The notes under the pieces: generated by a model | The model's database searches: none | What the model was told of the DNA's origin: nothing | What the model saw: the letters and a program-made list of their open reading frames with translations, nothing else | Assembly: GCF_013385985.1 (NCBI RefSeq) | Contig: NZ_JACAOY010000012.1 | Coordinates: 124,001 to 188,000, forward strand | Direction: 5' to 3' | Length of the DNA stretch: 64,000 nt | DNA from: Pseudomonas sp. B6002 | Lineage (GTDB): Bacteria; Pseudomonadota; Gammaproteobacteria; Pseudomonadales; Pseudomonadaceae | In this document: one piece after another, positions 27,483 to 35,866 of the stretch | Layout of the letters: the number at the start of each line of letters is the position of its first letter | How positions within the stretch are numbered: the stretch's first letter is position 1 | Program-made: the position numbers and the translations under genes

Positions 27483-28334
27483 TTAGCGACCGCGAACCGC
27501 TTGTTCCAGCTCGGCAAAACTTGGGCGGTGTTTCGGGTACAGCACCTTGCGCCCGAACTCCACCGCCAGCGATGGCGGCATGCCAGAGGCGGAAGCCACC
27601 AGGCACGCCTTGATCGCTTCATAGAGGTTCACTTCTTCCTTGGCGTCGTGGGCCAGGGAGGTGGCCAGCGGGCCGAAGAAACCATAGGCCGCGAGAATAC
27701 CGAAGAAGGTACCCACCAGTGCCGCACCTACGTGCATGCCGATAGCCTTTTGGTCGCCTTCGCCCAGGGACGCCATGGTGACCACGATACCCAGTACCGC
27801 CGCGACGATACCGAAACCGGGCATGCCGTCGGCGATGCCGGTCACCGCATGGGAGGGATGCTCCAGCTCTTCCTTGAGGCTGAACAGTTCCATGTCGAAC
27901 AGGCCTTCCAGCTCATGGGGAGCCATGTTGCCGGAGGACATGATGCGCAGGTAATCACAGATGTAAGCGGTCATGCGCTCATCTTTGAGCACGGCCGGGT
28001 ACTTGGCGAAAATCGGGCTGGCCGCGGCATCTTCGATGTCGGCTTCGATGGCCATCATGCCTTCGCGGCGGCTCTTGTTGAGGATCTCGTAGATCAGCCC
28101 CAGCACATCCAGGTAGAAGGTGTGGGAGAAGCGCGAGCTGAACATGCCCAGCGACTTCTTGATCACGTGCATGGTCATGTAGCCAGGGTTGGCCTGCAGG
28201 AATGCACCAAACGCGGCACCACCGATAATCAGCACTTCGAAAGGCTGGATCAGTGCAGCAATTTTACCGTGGGACAGGACGTACCCACCGAGCACGCTTG
28301 CGATGACGACGATGATGCCGATAATTTTAGCCAT
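27483..28334 (-). CDS. motA: Flagellar motor stator protein MotA
   Basis: This 283-residue proton-channel subunit has four TM helices: two near the N-terminus (MAKIIGIIVVIASVLGGYVLS and PFEVLIIGGAAFGAFL) and two around residues 165-225 (GFGIVAAVLGIVVTMAS; VGAALVGTFFGILAAYGFFGPLA), with the large cytoplasmic loop between. Charged residues in the loop (about 85-110, KSRREGMMAIE) contact FliG. It precedes motB by three bases. It is one of the two stator systems usual in Pseudomonas; the order and the FliA promoter fit MotAB rather than MotCD. Confidence 0.97.
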   Translation of the reverse strand: MAKIIGIIVVIASVLGGYVLSHGKIAALIQPFEVLIIGGAAFGAFLQANPGYMTMHVIKKSLGMFSSRFSHTFYLDVLGLIYEILNKSRREGMMAIEADIEDAAASPIFAKYPAVLKDERMTAYICDYLRIMSSGNMAPHELEGLFDMELFSLKEELEHPSHAVTGIADGMPGFGIVAAVLGIVVTMASLGEGDQKAIGMHVGAALVGTFFGILAAYGFFGPLATSLAHDAKEEVNLYEAIKACLVASASGMPPSLAVEFGRKVLYPKHRPSFAELEQAVRGR

Positions 28335-28401
28335 AGGGGATCTGTACTTGCGCCGTCGGGTTCATGGACATATTGGGTGTAGCCGAAAACTCTTGTTCTA
28401 C

Positions 28402-28428
28402 TTATCGGCAAAACTGCGCCAGACTATA
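28402..28428 (-). promoter_or_regulatory. FliA (sigma-28) promoter of motAB
   Basis: On the minus strand TATAGTCT (28421-28428), 11 bases, GCCGATAA (28402-28409). The -10 octamer is a perfect match to the flagellar sigma consensus and the -35 matches six of eight in TAAAGTTT, with ideal spacing. It lies about 70 bases upstream of the motA ATG. Confidence 0.85.
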
Positions 28429-28500
28429 GCCCGTTAAGGCGAAAAGCCAATTCGGCCCGTTCCGGGCGTGTTGAATGCAAGTGATGATCGCGCCCCAATC

Positions 28501-30036
28501 ATGGCTAATGAAACGACAGTCCCAAGTTCAAGACCCACCACCCTCGCCGCTTGGATCAAGCGCCTGGACGATGTGCTGCTGCCCGTCCCACAGGCCAGCC
28601 ACGAGCGCGTGTGCAAAGCCATCCGCGACAGCCGCAGTTCATTGCGAGACATTGCCGAACTGATGCAGAACAGCCCCGCGCTGGTGCTCAGCGTGATGCG
28701 CGAAGCCAACAGCCATACCCACGGCAGCCTGGCGGAACCGGCCGAAAACCTTGAAGTGGCGCTTAACCGCCTCGGTCTCAAGCGCGCCGAAGAGCTGCTG
28801 GCACGCTTGCCTTCAGTGCCAGCCAACGAAATTCCCGTGGCGCTGCGCCAACTGCTGCTGGTGAGCCAGCATGCATCACAGCAAGCCAACGGCCTGTTCG
28901 CCAGCCGCCTGGCGCGGCTGTGGCAAGACATCCACTGGGGCAGCCTGTTGTTCCTGTCGCCGTTGTGGCCAATGGCCGTGGCGTACCCCAAACTCCTGGA
29001 AGAATGGGAACTGCGGGTGATCCACAAGGGCCAGTCCGCGCGCCAGGTCGAGCAGGAATTGTTCGGTGTGCGCCTGCTGGACCTGTGCATCGGCCTGACC
29101 GAAACCTGGCACCTGCCGATCTGGGTCTCCCAGGGCTATACGCTCTTGCTGACCGAGCAACGCCTGCTGGTCAAGGCCCTGCACATCGCCCGTGAAGATG
29201 ACCCGCTGCGCCACCAGCAACTGCTCGATGCCGAACCCAATTTGCGTCGCTGGCTGAATCAGCCGGCCAACACCGTGCTTTTGGCCAATGGCCTGGCGAT
29301 GTCGGCCCAGGAATCCTGGACCTGCCCGCACACCGAACGCTGGCAATACCTCACTGCGCTCTACCTGCAAGCGCCCCTTGGCGATGTGCAGCAACAAGTT
29401 CACCAGCAAGCGGTGACCAGCGCGCGTGCGACCCTGATGCCCGACTTGTGGCACCCGGCGCTGTCGCTGATCTGGCCGTGGCATGTGCAGAAGATCCATC
29501 GAGGCCTGCTGCCGGCGCCGCCACCCACGGCTGAGTCCCTGGCGGTGTGGCGCAAGCGCTGCACCGAATTGCTGGTGGAGCCAAGCCGCTTTGCCAACGC
29601 CATGCACCTGACCACCTGCGCCAAAGAGGCCCTCGTGGCCAGCGGCATGCAACGGGTCCTGCTGTTCATGGCCGATCGCGCCCTGAGCACGCTGCGCGTG
29701 CACCAGGCTGACGGCTTGCCCAAAGACGCCGCGAATCTGAGCCTGGACGTGGTCAACAGCACGCTGCTGCAACGCTTGCTGGAGAAGTCCGCCCAGGTAC
29801 GCCTCAACCCCGAGAACCATGCGCAGTTTTCGGCGCTGTTACCGCCGATCCTGCGTCGCCTGTTCACCGGCGAGCATTTGCTGCTGCGCTCCCTGAGCTG
29901 CAATGGCCGCGTGGTGATGTTGATGGTGGCCGATCAGGGTGGCGGGCCGTTCTCGGAAACCACCGTGCAGGCGTTCGGCAAAACCGCCCAGTGCATCGAG
30001 AAAGCCCTGCACAGCTTTACCAACCGCAGCGCCTGA
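28501..30036 (+). CDS. HDOD domain-containing protein
   Basis: This protein of about 511 residues has an N-terminal HDOD-like region (about 20-180) recognised from PVPQASHERVCKAI, LRDIAELMQNSPALVLSVMREAN and the LNRLGLKRAEELL helix; HDOD proteins are non-catalytic HD-fold relatives found in signalling. No GGDEF, EAL or response-regulator motifs are visible. The C-terminal 150 residues (about 350-511) have a GAF-like alternation (VLLFMADRALSTLRVHQADGL ... LSCNGRVVMLMVADQGG) and may be a sensor, though this is weak. ATG 28501 was preferred on protein alignment with what I recall of Pseudomonas homologues; a TTG 33 bases upstream is possible. It is divergent from motA. Confidence 0.75.
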   Translation: MANETTVPSSRPTTLAAWIKRLDDVLLPVPQASHERVCKAIRDSRSSLRDIAELMQNSPALVLSVMREANSHTHGSLAEPAENLEVALNRLGLKRAEELLARLPSVPANEIPVALRQLLLVSQHASQQANGLFASRLARLWQDIHWGSLLFLSPLWPMAVAYPKLLEEWELRVIHKGQSARQVEQELFGVRLLDLCIGLTETWHLPIWVSQGYTLLLTEQRLLVKALHIAREDDPLRHQQLLDAEPNLRRWLNQPANTVLLANGLAMSAQESWTCPHTERWQYLTALYLQAPLGDVQQQVHQQAVTSARATLMPDLWHPALSLIWPWHVQKIHRGLLPAPPPTAESLAVWRKRCTELLVEPSRFANAMHLTTCAKEALVASGMQRVLLFMADRALSTLRVHQADGLPKDAANLSLDVVNSTLLQRLLEKSAQVRLNPENHAQFSALLPPILRRLFTGEHLLLRSLSCNGRVVMLMVADQGGGPFSETTVQAFGKTAQCIEKALHSFTNRSA

Positions 30037-30093
30037 TGCTTGCGCTACAATCGCCCTCTTTTATCGCCAACATTTGTGCCCAGGAGACCTCAC

Positions 30094-30909
30094 ATGCCTG
30101 ACTTCTCTGGCTTGCCGCTGGTGATCGAGACCAGCGACCTGCAAGGTCGCCTTGATGCCGAACACCTGATTCTGGTGGACCTCACCAGTGCCGCCCGCTA
30201 CGCCGAAGGGCATATCCCCGGCGCGCATTTCGTTGACCCCAAGCGCACCCAACTGGGCCAGCCACCCGCCCCTGGCCTGCTGCCGCACAAGGCCGACCTG
30301 GAAAAACTCTTCGGCGAACTGGGCCACACCCCGGACGCGACCTACGTGGTCTATGACGACGAAGGCGGCGGCTGGGCCGGGCGCTTCATCTGGATGCTCG
30401 ACGTGATCGGCCACCAGAAATACCACTACCTGGACGGCGGCCTGCTGGCGTGGCTCGAAGGCCAGCACCCGGTAACCACCGACGTGCCCGCACCTGTCGG
30501 CGGCCCGGTCAGCCTCACGTTGCATGATGGCCCCACGGCCACCCGCGAGTACCTGCAAAGCCGCCTCGGTGCTGCCGACCTGGGCATCTGGGATGCACGC
30601 GGCCCACTGGAATACTCCGGCGAAAAAGTGCTCGCCGCCAAGGGTGGCCACATCCCTGGCGCGGTGAACTTCGAATGGACCGCAGGTATGGACAAGGCGC
30701 GCAACCTGCGCATCCGCCGCGACATGCCGCAGATCCTCGAAGACCTCGGGCTGACCCGCGACAAAGAAATCATCACCCACTGCCAGACTCACCACCGCTC
30801 TGGCTTCACCTACCTGGTGGCCAAGGCGCTCGGTTATCCGCGAGTCAAAGGTTATGCCGGTTCCTGGGGCGAATGGGGCAACCACCCCGACACCCCCGTC
30901 GAGATTTAA
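30094..30909 (+). CDS. rhdA: Thiosulfate sulfurtransferase (rhodanese) RhdA
   Basis: This 271-residue two-domain rhodanese transfers sulfane sulfur from thiosulfate to cyanide or other acceptors. ATG 30094 has AGGAG upstream. The inactive N-terminal domain (about 5-125) has VDLTSAARYAEGHIPGAHFVDP. The catalytic C-terminal domain carries the active-site loop CQTHHR with cysteine C230, the same loop and residue number known for Azotobacter vinelandii RhdA, a loop unlike the CRKGVT of bovine rhodanese. psd follows 15 bases later. Fluorescent pseudomonads can make cyanide, so detoxification is a plausible but unproven role. Confidence 0.93.
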   Translation: MPDFSGLPLVIETSDLQGRLDAEHLILVDLTSAARYAEGHIPGAHFVDPKRTQLGQPPAPGLLPHKADLEKLFGELGHTPDATYVVYDDEGGGWAGRFIWMLDVIGHQKYHYLDGGLLAWLEGQHPVTTDVPAPVGGPVSLTLHDGPTATREYLQSRLGAADLGIWDARGPLEYSGEKVLAAKGGHIPGAVNFEWTAGMDKARNLRIRRDMPQILEDLGLTRDKEIITHCQTHHRSGFTYLVAKALGYPRVKGYAGSWGEWGNHPDTPVEI

Positions 30910-30924
30910 GGTTTAAGGACAGTT

Positions 30925-31785
30925 ATGAAAAAGCAGTTGTTTATCCTCAGCCAATACTTGCTGCCGCACCACTTGCTGTCGCGCCTGGCTGGCTGCGTCG
31001 CCGAATGCCGCGTGCGCTGGTTCAAGAATGCCTTCACCAGCTGGTTCGCCAAGCGCTACCAAGTGGACATGTCCCAGGCCTTGGTTGAAGACGTGACCGC
31101 CTACGAGCACTTCAACGCCTTCTTCACCCGCGCCTTGAAAGACGGCGCCCGCCCGCTGGACCAGACCCCAGGCGCAGTGCTGAGCCCGGCCGACGGCGCC
31201 GTCAGCCAATTGGGCCCGATCGAACACGGTCGCGTGTTCCAGGCCAAGGGCCACAGCTTCAGCGTGCTGGAACTGCTGGGCGGTGACTCTGCCGTGGCTG
31301 CACCGTTCATGGGCGGCGATTTCGCGACGGTTTACCTGTCGCCGAAAGACTATCACCGCGTGCACATGCCATTGGCCGGCACCCTGCGCGAGATGATCTA
31401 CATCCCGGGCCGCATCTTCTCGGTGAACCAGACCACCGCCGAAAACGTGCCTGAGCTGTTTGCCCGTAACGAACGCGTAGCCTGCATCTTCGACACCGAA
31501 CGCGGCCCGATGGCCGTGGTGTTGGTGGGCGCGATGATTGTGGCGTCGATTGAAACCGTATGGGCTGGCCTGGTAACGCCGCCGAAACGCGAGCTGAAAA
31601 CCTTCCGTTACGACGAAGCCGCGCGTGCGCCGATTCATCTGGAAAAAGGTGCGGAGCTGGGTCGCTTCAAGCTGGGTTCGACCGCGATCGTGCTGTTCGG
31701 GCCGGACCAGGTGAAGTGGGCTGAAGAGCTGGTAGCCGGTACGCCGGTACAGATGGGCCAAGGCATCGCACTGCCGAAAGCCTGA
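30925..31785 (+). CDS. psd: Phosphatidylserine decarboxylase proenzyme
   Basis: This 286-residue inner-membrane enzyme makes phosphatidylethanolamine from phosphatidylserine. It self-cleaves within LGST (residues 250-253), turning S252 into the pyruvoyl cofactor and yielding beta (1-251) and alpha (252-286) chains. Other conserved parts are FNAFFTRALKDGARPL, SPADGAVSQLG, YLSPKDYHRVHMP (catalytic Asp/His) and GAMIVASIETVW. It follows rhdA closely and ends at a REP pair before the convergent serB. Confidence 0.97.
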   Translation: MKKQLFILSQYLLPHHLLSRLAGCVAECRVRWFKNAFTSWFAKRYQVDMSQALVEDVTAYEHFNAFFTRALKDGARPLDQTPGAVLSPADGAVSQLGPIEHGRVFQAKGHSFSVLELLGGDSAVAAPFMGGDFATVYLSPKDYHRVHMPLAGTLREMIYIPGRIFSVNQTTAENVPELFARNERVACIFDTERGPMAVVLVGAMIVASIETVWAGLVTPPKRELKTFRYDEAARAPIHLEKGAELGRFKLGSTAIVLFGPDQVKWAEELVAGTPVQMGQGIALPKA

Positions 31786-31818
31786 TCCACACCAGATTCA
31801 AAGCTGGAACCCAATCAA

Positions 31819-31890
31819 TGTGGGAGCTGGCTTGCCTGCGATAGCGGTGTTGGATTCACCATCGCTATCGCAGGCAAGCCAGCTCCCACA
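31819..31890. repeat. REPIN (GTGGGAGCTGGC type)
   Basis: TGTGGGAGCTGGCTTGCCTG and its reverse complement, separated by a short spacer with its own CGATAGCGGTG/CATCGCTATCG symmetry. It lies between the convergent psd and serB genes. Confidence 0.9.
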
Positions 31891-31923
31891 TTTTGATCCC
31901 ATTCCGACAGGGGGATCGCGGAG

Positions 31924-33138
31924 TTAGAGCTGGCCGTCGCGGTCGCGGAAGCCCAGCAGATACAGCACGCCATCCAGCCCCAACGTCGAAATCGCCTGCT
32001 TGGCCGACTGCTTCACCAGCGGCTTGGCGCGGAACGCCACACCCAACCCGGCGATCGCCAGCATCGGCAAGTCATTCGCTCCGTCGCCGACTGCAATGGT
32101 TTGCTCCAGACGCAAGCCTTCCTTGTGGGCCAATTCCTTCAGCAGATCCGCCTTGCGCTGCGCATCCACAATTGGCTCTACCGCCACGCCAGTGACTTTG
32201 CCATCCACCACTTCCAGCTCGTTGGCGAATACGTAGTCGATGCCCAGCTTGGCCTGCAATTGCTTGGCGAAGTAAGTGAAGCCACCCGACAGAATCGCAG
32301 TCTTGTAGCCCAGGCGCTTGAGTTCGGCGAACAGGGTTTCGGCGCCTTCGGTCAGGCGCAGGGAGGCGCCGATGGAGTCCAGCACGCTGACGTCCAGCCC
32401 TTTGAGCAGCGCCAGGCGCTCCTTGAAGCTCGCACGGAAGTCCAACTCGCCAGCCATGGCGCGTTCGGTAATTTCGGAAACCTGCTCGCCCACACCGGCC
32501 GCCTTGGCCAGTTCGTCGATGACTTCGGCCTCGATCAACGTGGAGTCCATGTCGAACACCGCCAGGCGACGGTTGCGACGGAACAGCGAGTCTTCCTGGA
32601 AAGCGATGTCGACATTCAACTCCTGGGCCACGCTGAGGAACTCGGCGCGCAGGGCTTGCGGATCAGCCGGTTCGCCGCGCACGGAGAACTCGATGCAGCC
32701 CTTGCCTTTGTCGGCCGGGGTGTCCAATGGCATGCGACCCGACAGACGGTCGATATGGTCGATATTCAGGCCGTATTGCGCGGTGATGGAGCTCACGCGC
32801 TGCAATTGTTCGGCGGTTACCTTGCGGGTCAGCAACGTCACGATGTGGCGTTTCTTGCCCTGACCGGCCACCCAGTGCTGGTAGTCCTCTTCGGACACTG
32901 GCGTGAAACGCACCTGCTGATCCAGCTTGTACGCGGTAAACAGGATGTCCTTGAGGACCGAAGACGCCTGTTCAGTGCTCGGGATCTCGACCAGGATGCC
33001 GAACGACAGGGTGTCGTGGATCACTGCCTGGCCGATGTCGAGAATGTTCACACCACCCTGGGCCAGAACGCCGGTAATAGCCGCAGTAAGACCCGGACGG
33101 TCTTCACCGGTGATGTTAATCAGGACAATTTCGCGCAA
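31924..33138 (-). CDS. serB: Phosphoserine phosphatase SerB
   Basis: This 404-residue enzyme catalyses the last step of serine synthesis. The start is a TTG at 33138 (MREIVLINITGEDRPGLTAAI) behind a GGGGGTG stretch; no ATG is suitably placed. Two ACT-type regulatory domains occupy about 1-180, which explains the extra length relative to E. coli SerB (322). The HAD phosphatase domain follows with motif I FDMDSTLIEAEVIDEL (about 197-212), motif II SGGFTYF and motif IV GDGANDLPML. It is divergent from the AhpA-like gene. Confidence 0.96.
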   Translation of the reverse strand: MREIVLINITGEDRPGLTAAITGVLAQGGVNILDIGQAVIHDTLSFGILVEIPSTEQASSVLKDILFTAYKLDQQVRFTPVSEEDYQHWVAGQGKKRHIVTLLTRKVTAEQLQRVSSITAQYGLNIDHIDRLSGRMPLDTPADKGKGCIEFSVRGEPADPQALRAEFLSVAQELNVDIAFQEDSLFRRNRRLAVFDMDSTLIEAEVIDELAKAAGVGEQVSEITERAMAGELDFRASFKERLALLKGLDVSVLDSIGASLRLTEGAETLFAELKRLGYKTAILSGGFTYFAKQLQAKLGIDYVFANELEVVDGKVTGVAVEPIVDAQRKADLLKELAHKEGLRLEQTIAVGDGANDLPMLAIAGLGVAFRAKPLVKQSAKQAISTLGLDGVLYLLGFRDRDGQL

Positions 33139-33207
33139 GGCGCACCCCCAGGCTGGAAAAAAACCGCATTCTACCCACTTTCAGTGACCATCGGGCACAG
33201 CCAGCGC

Positions 33208-33236
33208 TTTGCCGGTTCTAGGGCTGTCGCTATACT
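33208..33236 (+). promoter_or_regulatory. Promoter of the AhpA/YtjB-like gene
   Basis: TTTGCC (33208-33213), 17 bases, TATACT (33231-33236). Transcription from about 33243 would begin downstream of the longest in-frame start (33209), which supports the GTG at 33272 as the true start. Confidence 0.6.
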
Positions 33237-33271
33237 GCGCGTCAACTTCACGGACCAAGAGCCGAGCGCAA

Positions 33272-34801
33272 GTGAACCGGCCCACGCCAGTAAAAACCGA
33301 TAATTTCTTCCTGCTGATCTTCCGGGCACTGCGCCACCGCCGTGTACCGATCGCATTACGCATCGCCAGCCATAACGTGATCCTGGTCGCCCTGGCCCTG
33401 GTGATCTACGCCTGCGTGATGGGATTGCAGTTCAAGCAGGCCATGCACGAGCAAGCCGACGCCCTGGGCGAAAGCTTGACTACCCAGACCGCCACCTCGG
33501 CGACTGAGCTGCTGGTGTCCAACGACATCCTCAGCCTCAACGTGCTGCTCAACAACCTGACCAAGAACCCGCTGGTGGCCCATGCCGCCATCTACAGCGT
33601 GGACAACCGGATCATGGCCGAAGCCGGGCAGCGCCCGAAAAACGGCCTGTTGGGTGAAGCCGAAGGTCTGTACTCCAGCAACATCACGTTCCAGGACGTG
33701 AAGGCCGGCCAACTGCGCATCAGCCTCGACATGCAGCAGTTCCAGCAGCCGATGACCATCAGCCTGCAAAGCATGGGCATCTTGAGCGCGATCCTGCTGG
33801 CATTGGCCCTGGCCTTAAGCCTGCGCCTGGGCCGGCACATCTCTACGCCCCTGATGCAACTGCGCATCTGGCTGCGCGATATCGACGAACACACCCCGGC
33901 CACTGATCGCCAGGATGAAATCGGCGACCTCGCTCGCCAACTGCACGCCAGTTTCGCCCCGGAACCCGCCGTGCGCGAGCCAGAACCAGAGCCTGAGTTC
34001 GACGACACCGATTACGACGATGAGCCCGAGTTTGAAGTGCGCAACCTGCGCGACCCGGGCTTTGACGAAAGCCCGCCGGTGGCCGGCCTCAAACCGGCCA
34101 CCCGCCAGGTGATCAAGGCTGAAGAAGACGAACTGGACGACGAAGACCCGTTCGCCGACTTGCGCGACAACTCCTCGGCCCCTGTTGCAGCGCCCAAGCC
34201 CGTGCCGGTGAAGAACGCCGAGCCTCAGCACAGCGCCGTACTGGCTGTGCAATTGGGTGCCCAGGACCAACTGCGCCGCCTGCCGCGCGCACGCCTGACC
34301 GAGCTGCTGGAGCGCTACCGCGACTGTCTCGACCAGGCGGCCTCGCTGTACCAGAGCGAACTGCACACCCTGAACGATGGCAGCACGCTGATGCTGTTCC
34401 ACAGTGAAGACAGCGGCGAAGACTACCTGACCAACGCCATCTGCTGCGGCGAGTTGCTGCGTGCCCTGGGCCATGCCCTGCAGATCGAAGTGGCCGACAG
34501 CGGCATTACCCTGCAACTGCAACTGGGCCTGACGGTGGGCGATGACCTGTTCGGCATCAGCCAGATCGACCTGCTGCTCACCGAAATCGCCCAGGACGCA
34601 CTGGCCTTGTCCCAGCACAGCCGCAACCTGCTGCTGGTGGAGCGCAAGATCAGCGAAGACACGCTGATCCGCCAGCGCGCCCGCATCCGCCCGATTGCCA
34701 GCCCTGAGGGTGCAAGCTGCGTGGAGCGGTTGATGGAACCGTACCCGTCGATGCTTGAGCGACAGTTGGCGCGGATGCACGAAACCCGCACCAAAGGTTG
34801 A
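33272..34801 (+). CDS. AhpA/YtjB-like inner-membrane protein with cyclase-like C-terminus
   Basis: This 509-residue protein starts at GTG 33272. TM1 is at about 33-53 (VILVALALVIYACVMGLQF) and TM2 at about 168-190 (MGILSAILLALALALSL), with a periplasmic loop between. After TM2 comes RLGRHISTPLMQLRIWLRDID, which resembles a HAMP linker. Residues about 230-300 are a very acidic, Pro-rich low-complexity segment. The last 190 residues look like a degenerate class III nucleotide cyclase fold (LNDGSTLMLFH ... LQLQLGLTVGDDLFGIS ... ALALSQHSRNLLLVE) lacking the metal Asp pair. The gene is a conserved neighbour of serB in Pseudomonas. Function is unknown; AhpA/YtjB naming is by N-terminal layout only. 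Confidence 0.65.
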   Translation: MNRPTPVKTDNFFLLIFRALRHRRVPIALRIASHNVILVALALVIYACVMGLQFKQAMHEQADALGESLTTQTATSATELLVSNDILSLNVLLNNLTKNPLVAHAAIYSVDNRIMAEAGQRPKNGLLGEAEGLYSSNITFQDVKAGQLRISLDMQQFQQPMTISLQSMGILSAILLALALALSLRLGRHISTPLMQLRIWLRDIDEHTPATDRQDEIGDLARQLHASFAPEPAVREPEPEPEFDDTDYDDEPEFEVRNLRDPGFDESPPVAGLKPATRQVIKAEEDELDDEDPFADLRDNSSAPVAAPKPVPVKNAEPQHSAVLAVQLGAQDQLRRLPRARLTELLERYRDCLDQAASLYQSELHTLNDGSTLMLFHSEDSGEDYLTNAICCGELLRALGHALQIEVADSGITLQLQLGLTVGDDLFGISQIDLLLTEIAQDALALSQHSRNLLLVERKISEDTLIRQRARIRPIASPEGASCVERLMEPYPSMLERQLARMHETRTKG

Positions 34802-34832
34802 TGTGATCGTTCCCTGCATGGGAATGCCCCCC

Positions 34833-34898
34833 TGTAGGAGCCGGCTTGCCGGCGATAGCGGTCTTGAGGCCGCCATCGCCGGCAAGCCGGCTCCTACA
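34833..34898. repeat. REPIN (TAGGAGCCGGC type)
   Basis: TGTAGGAGCCGGCTTGCCGG and its reverse complement flank a short spacer. It lies just after the AhpA-like gene, ahead of a terminator. Confidence 0.92.
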
Positions 34899-34934
34899 AG
34901 GGGCGGGGTTCCAGCACCTAAGCACGCACAAACA

Positions 34935-34966
34935 AAAAGGCCCGCTGAATCAGCGGGCCTTTTTTT
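34935..34966. terminator. Bidirectional terminator
   Basis: AAAAAGGCCCGCTG, a short loop and CAGCGGGCCTTTTTTT between the convergent AhpA-like and PqiC-like genes. A-rich and T-rich flanks fit termination in both directions. Confidence 0.9.
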
Positions 34967-34982
34967 GTATCTGCAATTGCGC

Positions 34983-35690
34983 TTAGAACCTGAACACTTC
35001 CATGTCCGTGCGGATCGGCGTGGCCATCGGCATCTTCGGTTTCTGCGGCTCAGCAGGCTTGGCCGGGGCCGGGGCCTGCTTGCGCGGTGCCTCGGCAATC
35101 GGCGGCTGGTTGGCCAATGGCTTGAGGGCCACCGACAACTGCTGCGCCAAGTGCTGCAACAACACGCCCTGGGCCTGGACCTGGGACGCGGTGGTGCCGG
35201 TATGTTCTTCCTGCAGGTGCACGATACGGTTGTCCCGCACTTGCCCGCGACGGTCGATCAAACGCCACTGCGCATCCAGGATCGCCGGTTGCGAAGCGCC
35301 CGAGTCGAGCCGCGTGATGGTCAGCAGCACCTGCACATCCGGGGTGAAGCCGGTTGGCGCAGGCGCCAGCACCACACGCTGGCTGTCCAACTGTCCCGCC
35401 ACCTGGCGCAGCATCAGCTGGTTGATGTCGGAGGACAAACTGCCCGCCCAACGACCGTCAGTGGAACCTTGCAGGCTGCCATCGTTCTGACGTTGCAGCA
35501 GGGTTTCGCGTTGCAGGTAGTCCGCAACGACTACCGGGCCCAGCAATACGGCCATGCCAGCGGTTTGAGCTGGCTGAGCCGGACTTCCGCTGTCCAGCTG
35601 GTACAGCGACACAGGCTGGTGTGTGCTGCAACCCGCCAGCCCCAGAAGGCCAGCGAGCATCAAAATTAAAGGAAGGCGTGGAGCAGTCAT
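34983..35690 (-). CDS. PqiC/DUF330-type lipoprotein
   Basis: This 235-residue outer-membrane or periplasmic lipoprotein has a signal peptide ending in the lipobox LAGC (cysteine at about residue 21; MTAPRLPLILMLAGLLGLAGCSTHQ). The start ATG 35690 follows GGATGGG; an adjacent ATG at 35693 is equally possible. The mature part resembles the ABC-transport auxiliary family (PqiC/YmbA), with VSLYQLDSG, VLLGPVVVADYLQRETLLQR and the conserved DGRWAGSLSSDINQLMLRQVA. The end is a Pro/Ala/Lys-rich tail. PqiAB partners are not next to it. The role in lipid transport is inferred from the family. Confidence 0.72.
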   Translation of the reverse strand: MTAPRLPLILMLAGLLGLAGCSTHQPVSLYQLDSGSPAQPAQTAGMAVLLGPVVVADYLQRETLLQRQNDGSLQGSTDGRWAGSLSSDINQLMLRQVAGQLDSQRVVLAPAPTGFTPDVQVLLTITRLDSGASQPAILDAQWRLIDRRGQVRDNRIVHLQEEHTGTTASQVQAQGVLLQHLAQQLSVALKPLANQPPIAEAPRKQAPAPAKPAEPQKPKMPMATPIRTDMEVFRF

Positions 35691-35823
35691 CATCCCATCC
35701 AGGTGGCTGCCACAAGGCGAACCACAATGTAATACTAAAAATAACCTAAACACGCTCGGCCACGCCGGCGCTGGAAAGGCCATATCATCCGTGAATATGC
35801 GCCATGACTCCAGCGCCAAAGCG

Positions 35824-35851
35824 CCGATCTACGCGTTAAATCGTAGATCGG
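35824..35851. repeat. Perfect inverted repeat after parC
   Basis: CCGATCTACG and CGTAGATCGG form a ten-base-pair stem around an eight-base loop, 16 bases beyond the parC stop. There is no T run, so it may be a Rho-assisted terminator, an mRNA-stabilising hairpin or a protein site. Confidence 0.5.
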
Positions 35852-35866
35852 GGGCTCTAATTCGCC

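Noticed and set aside
26370-28382. Long plus-strand frame of 670 codons opposite motA and motB
   Set aside because: Spans two well-defined genes and their terminator on the other strand; composition is that of reversed coding sequence.
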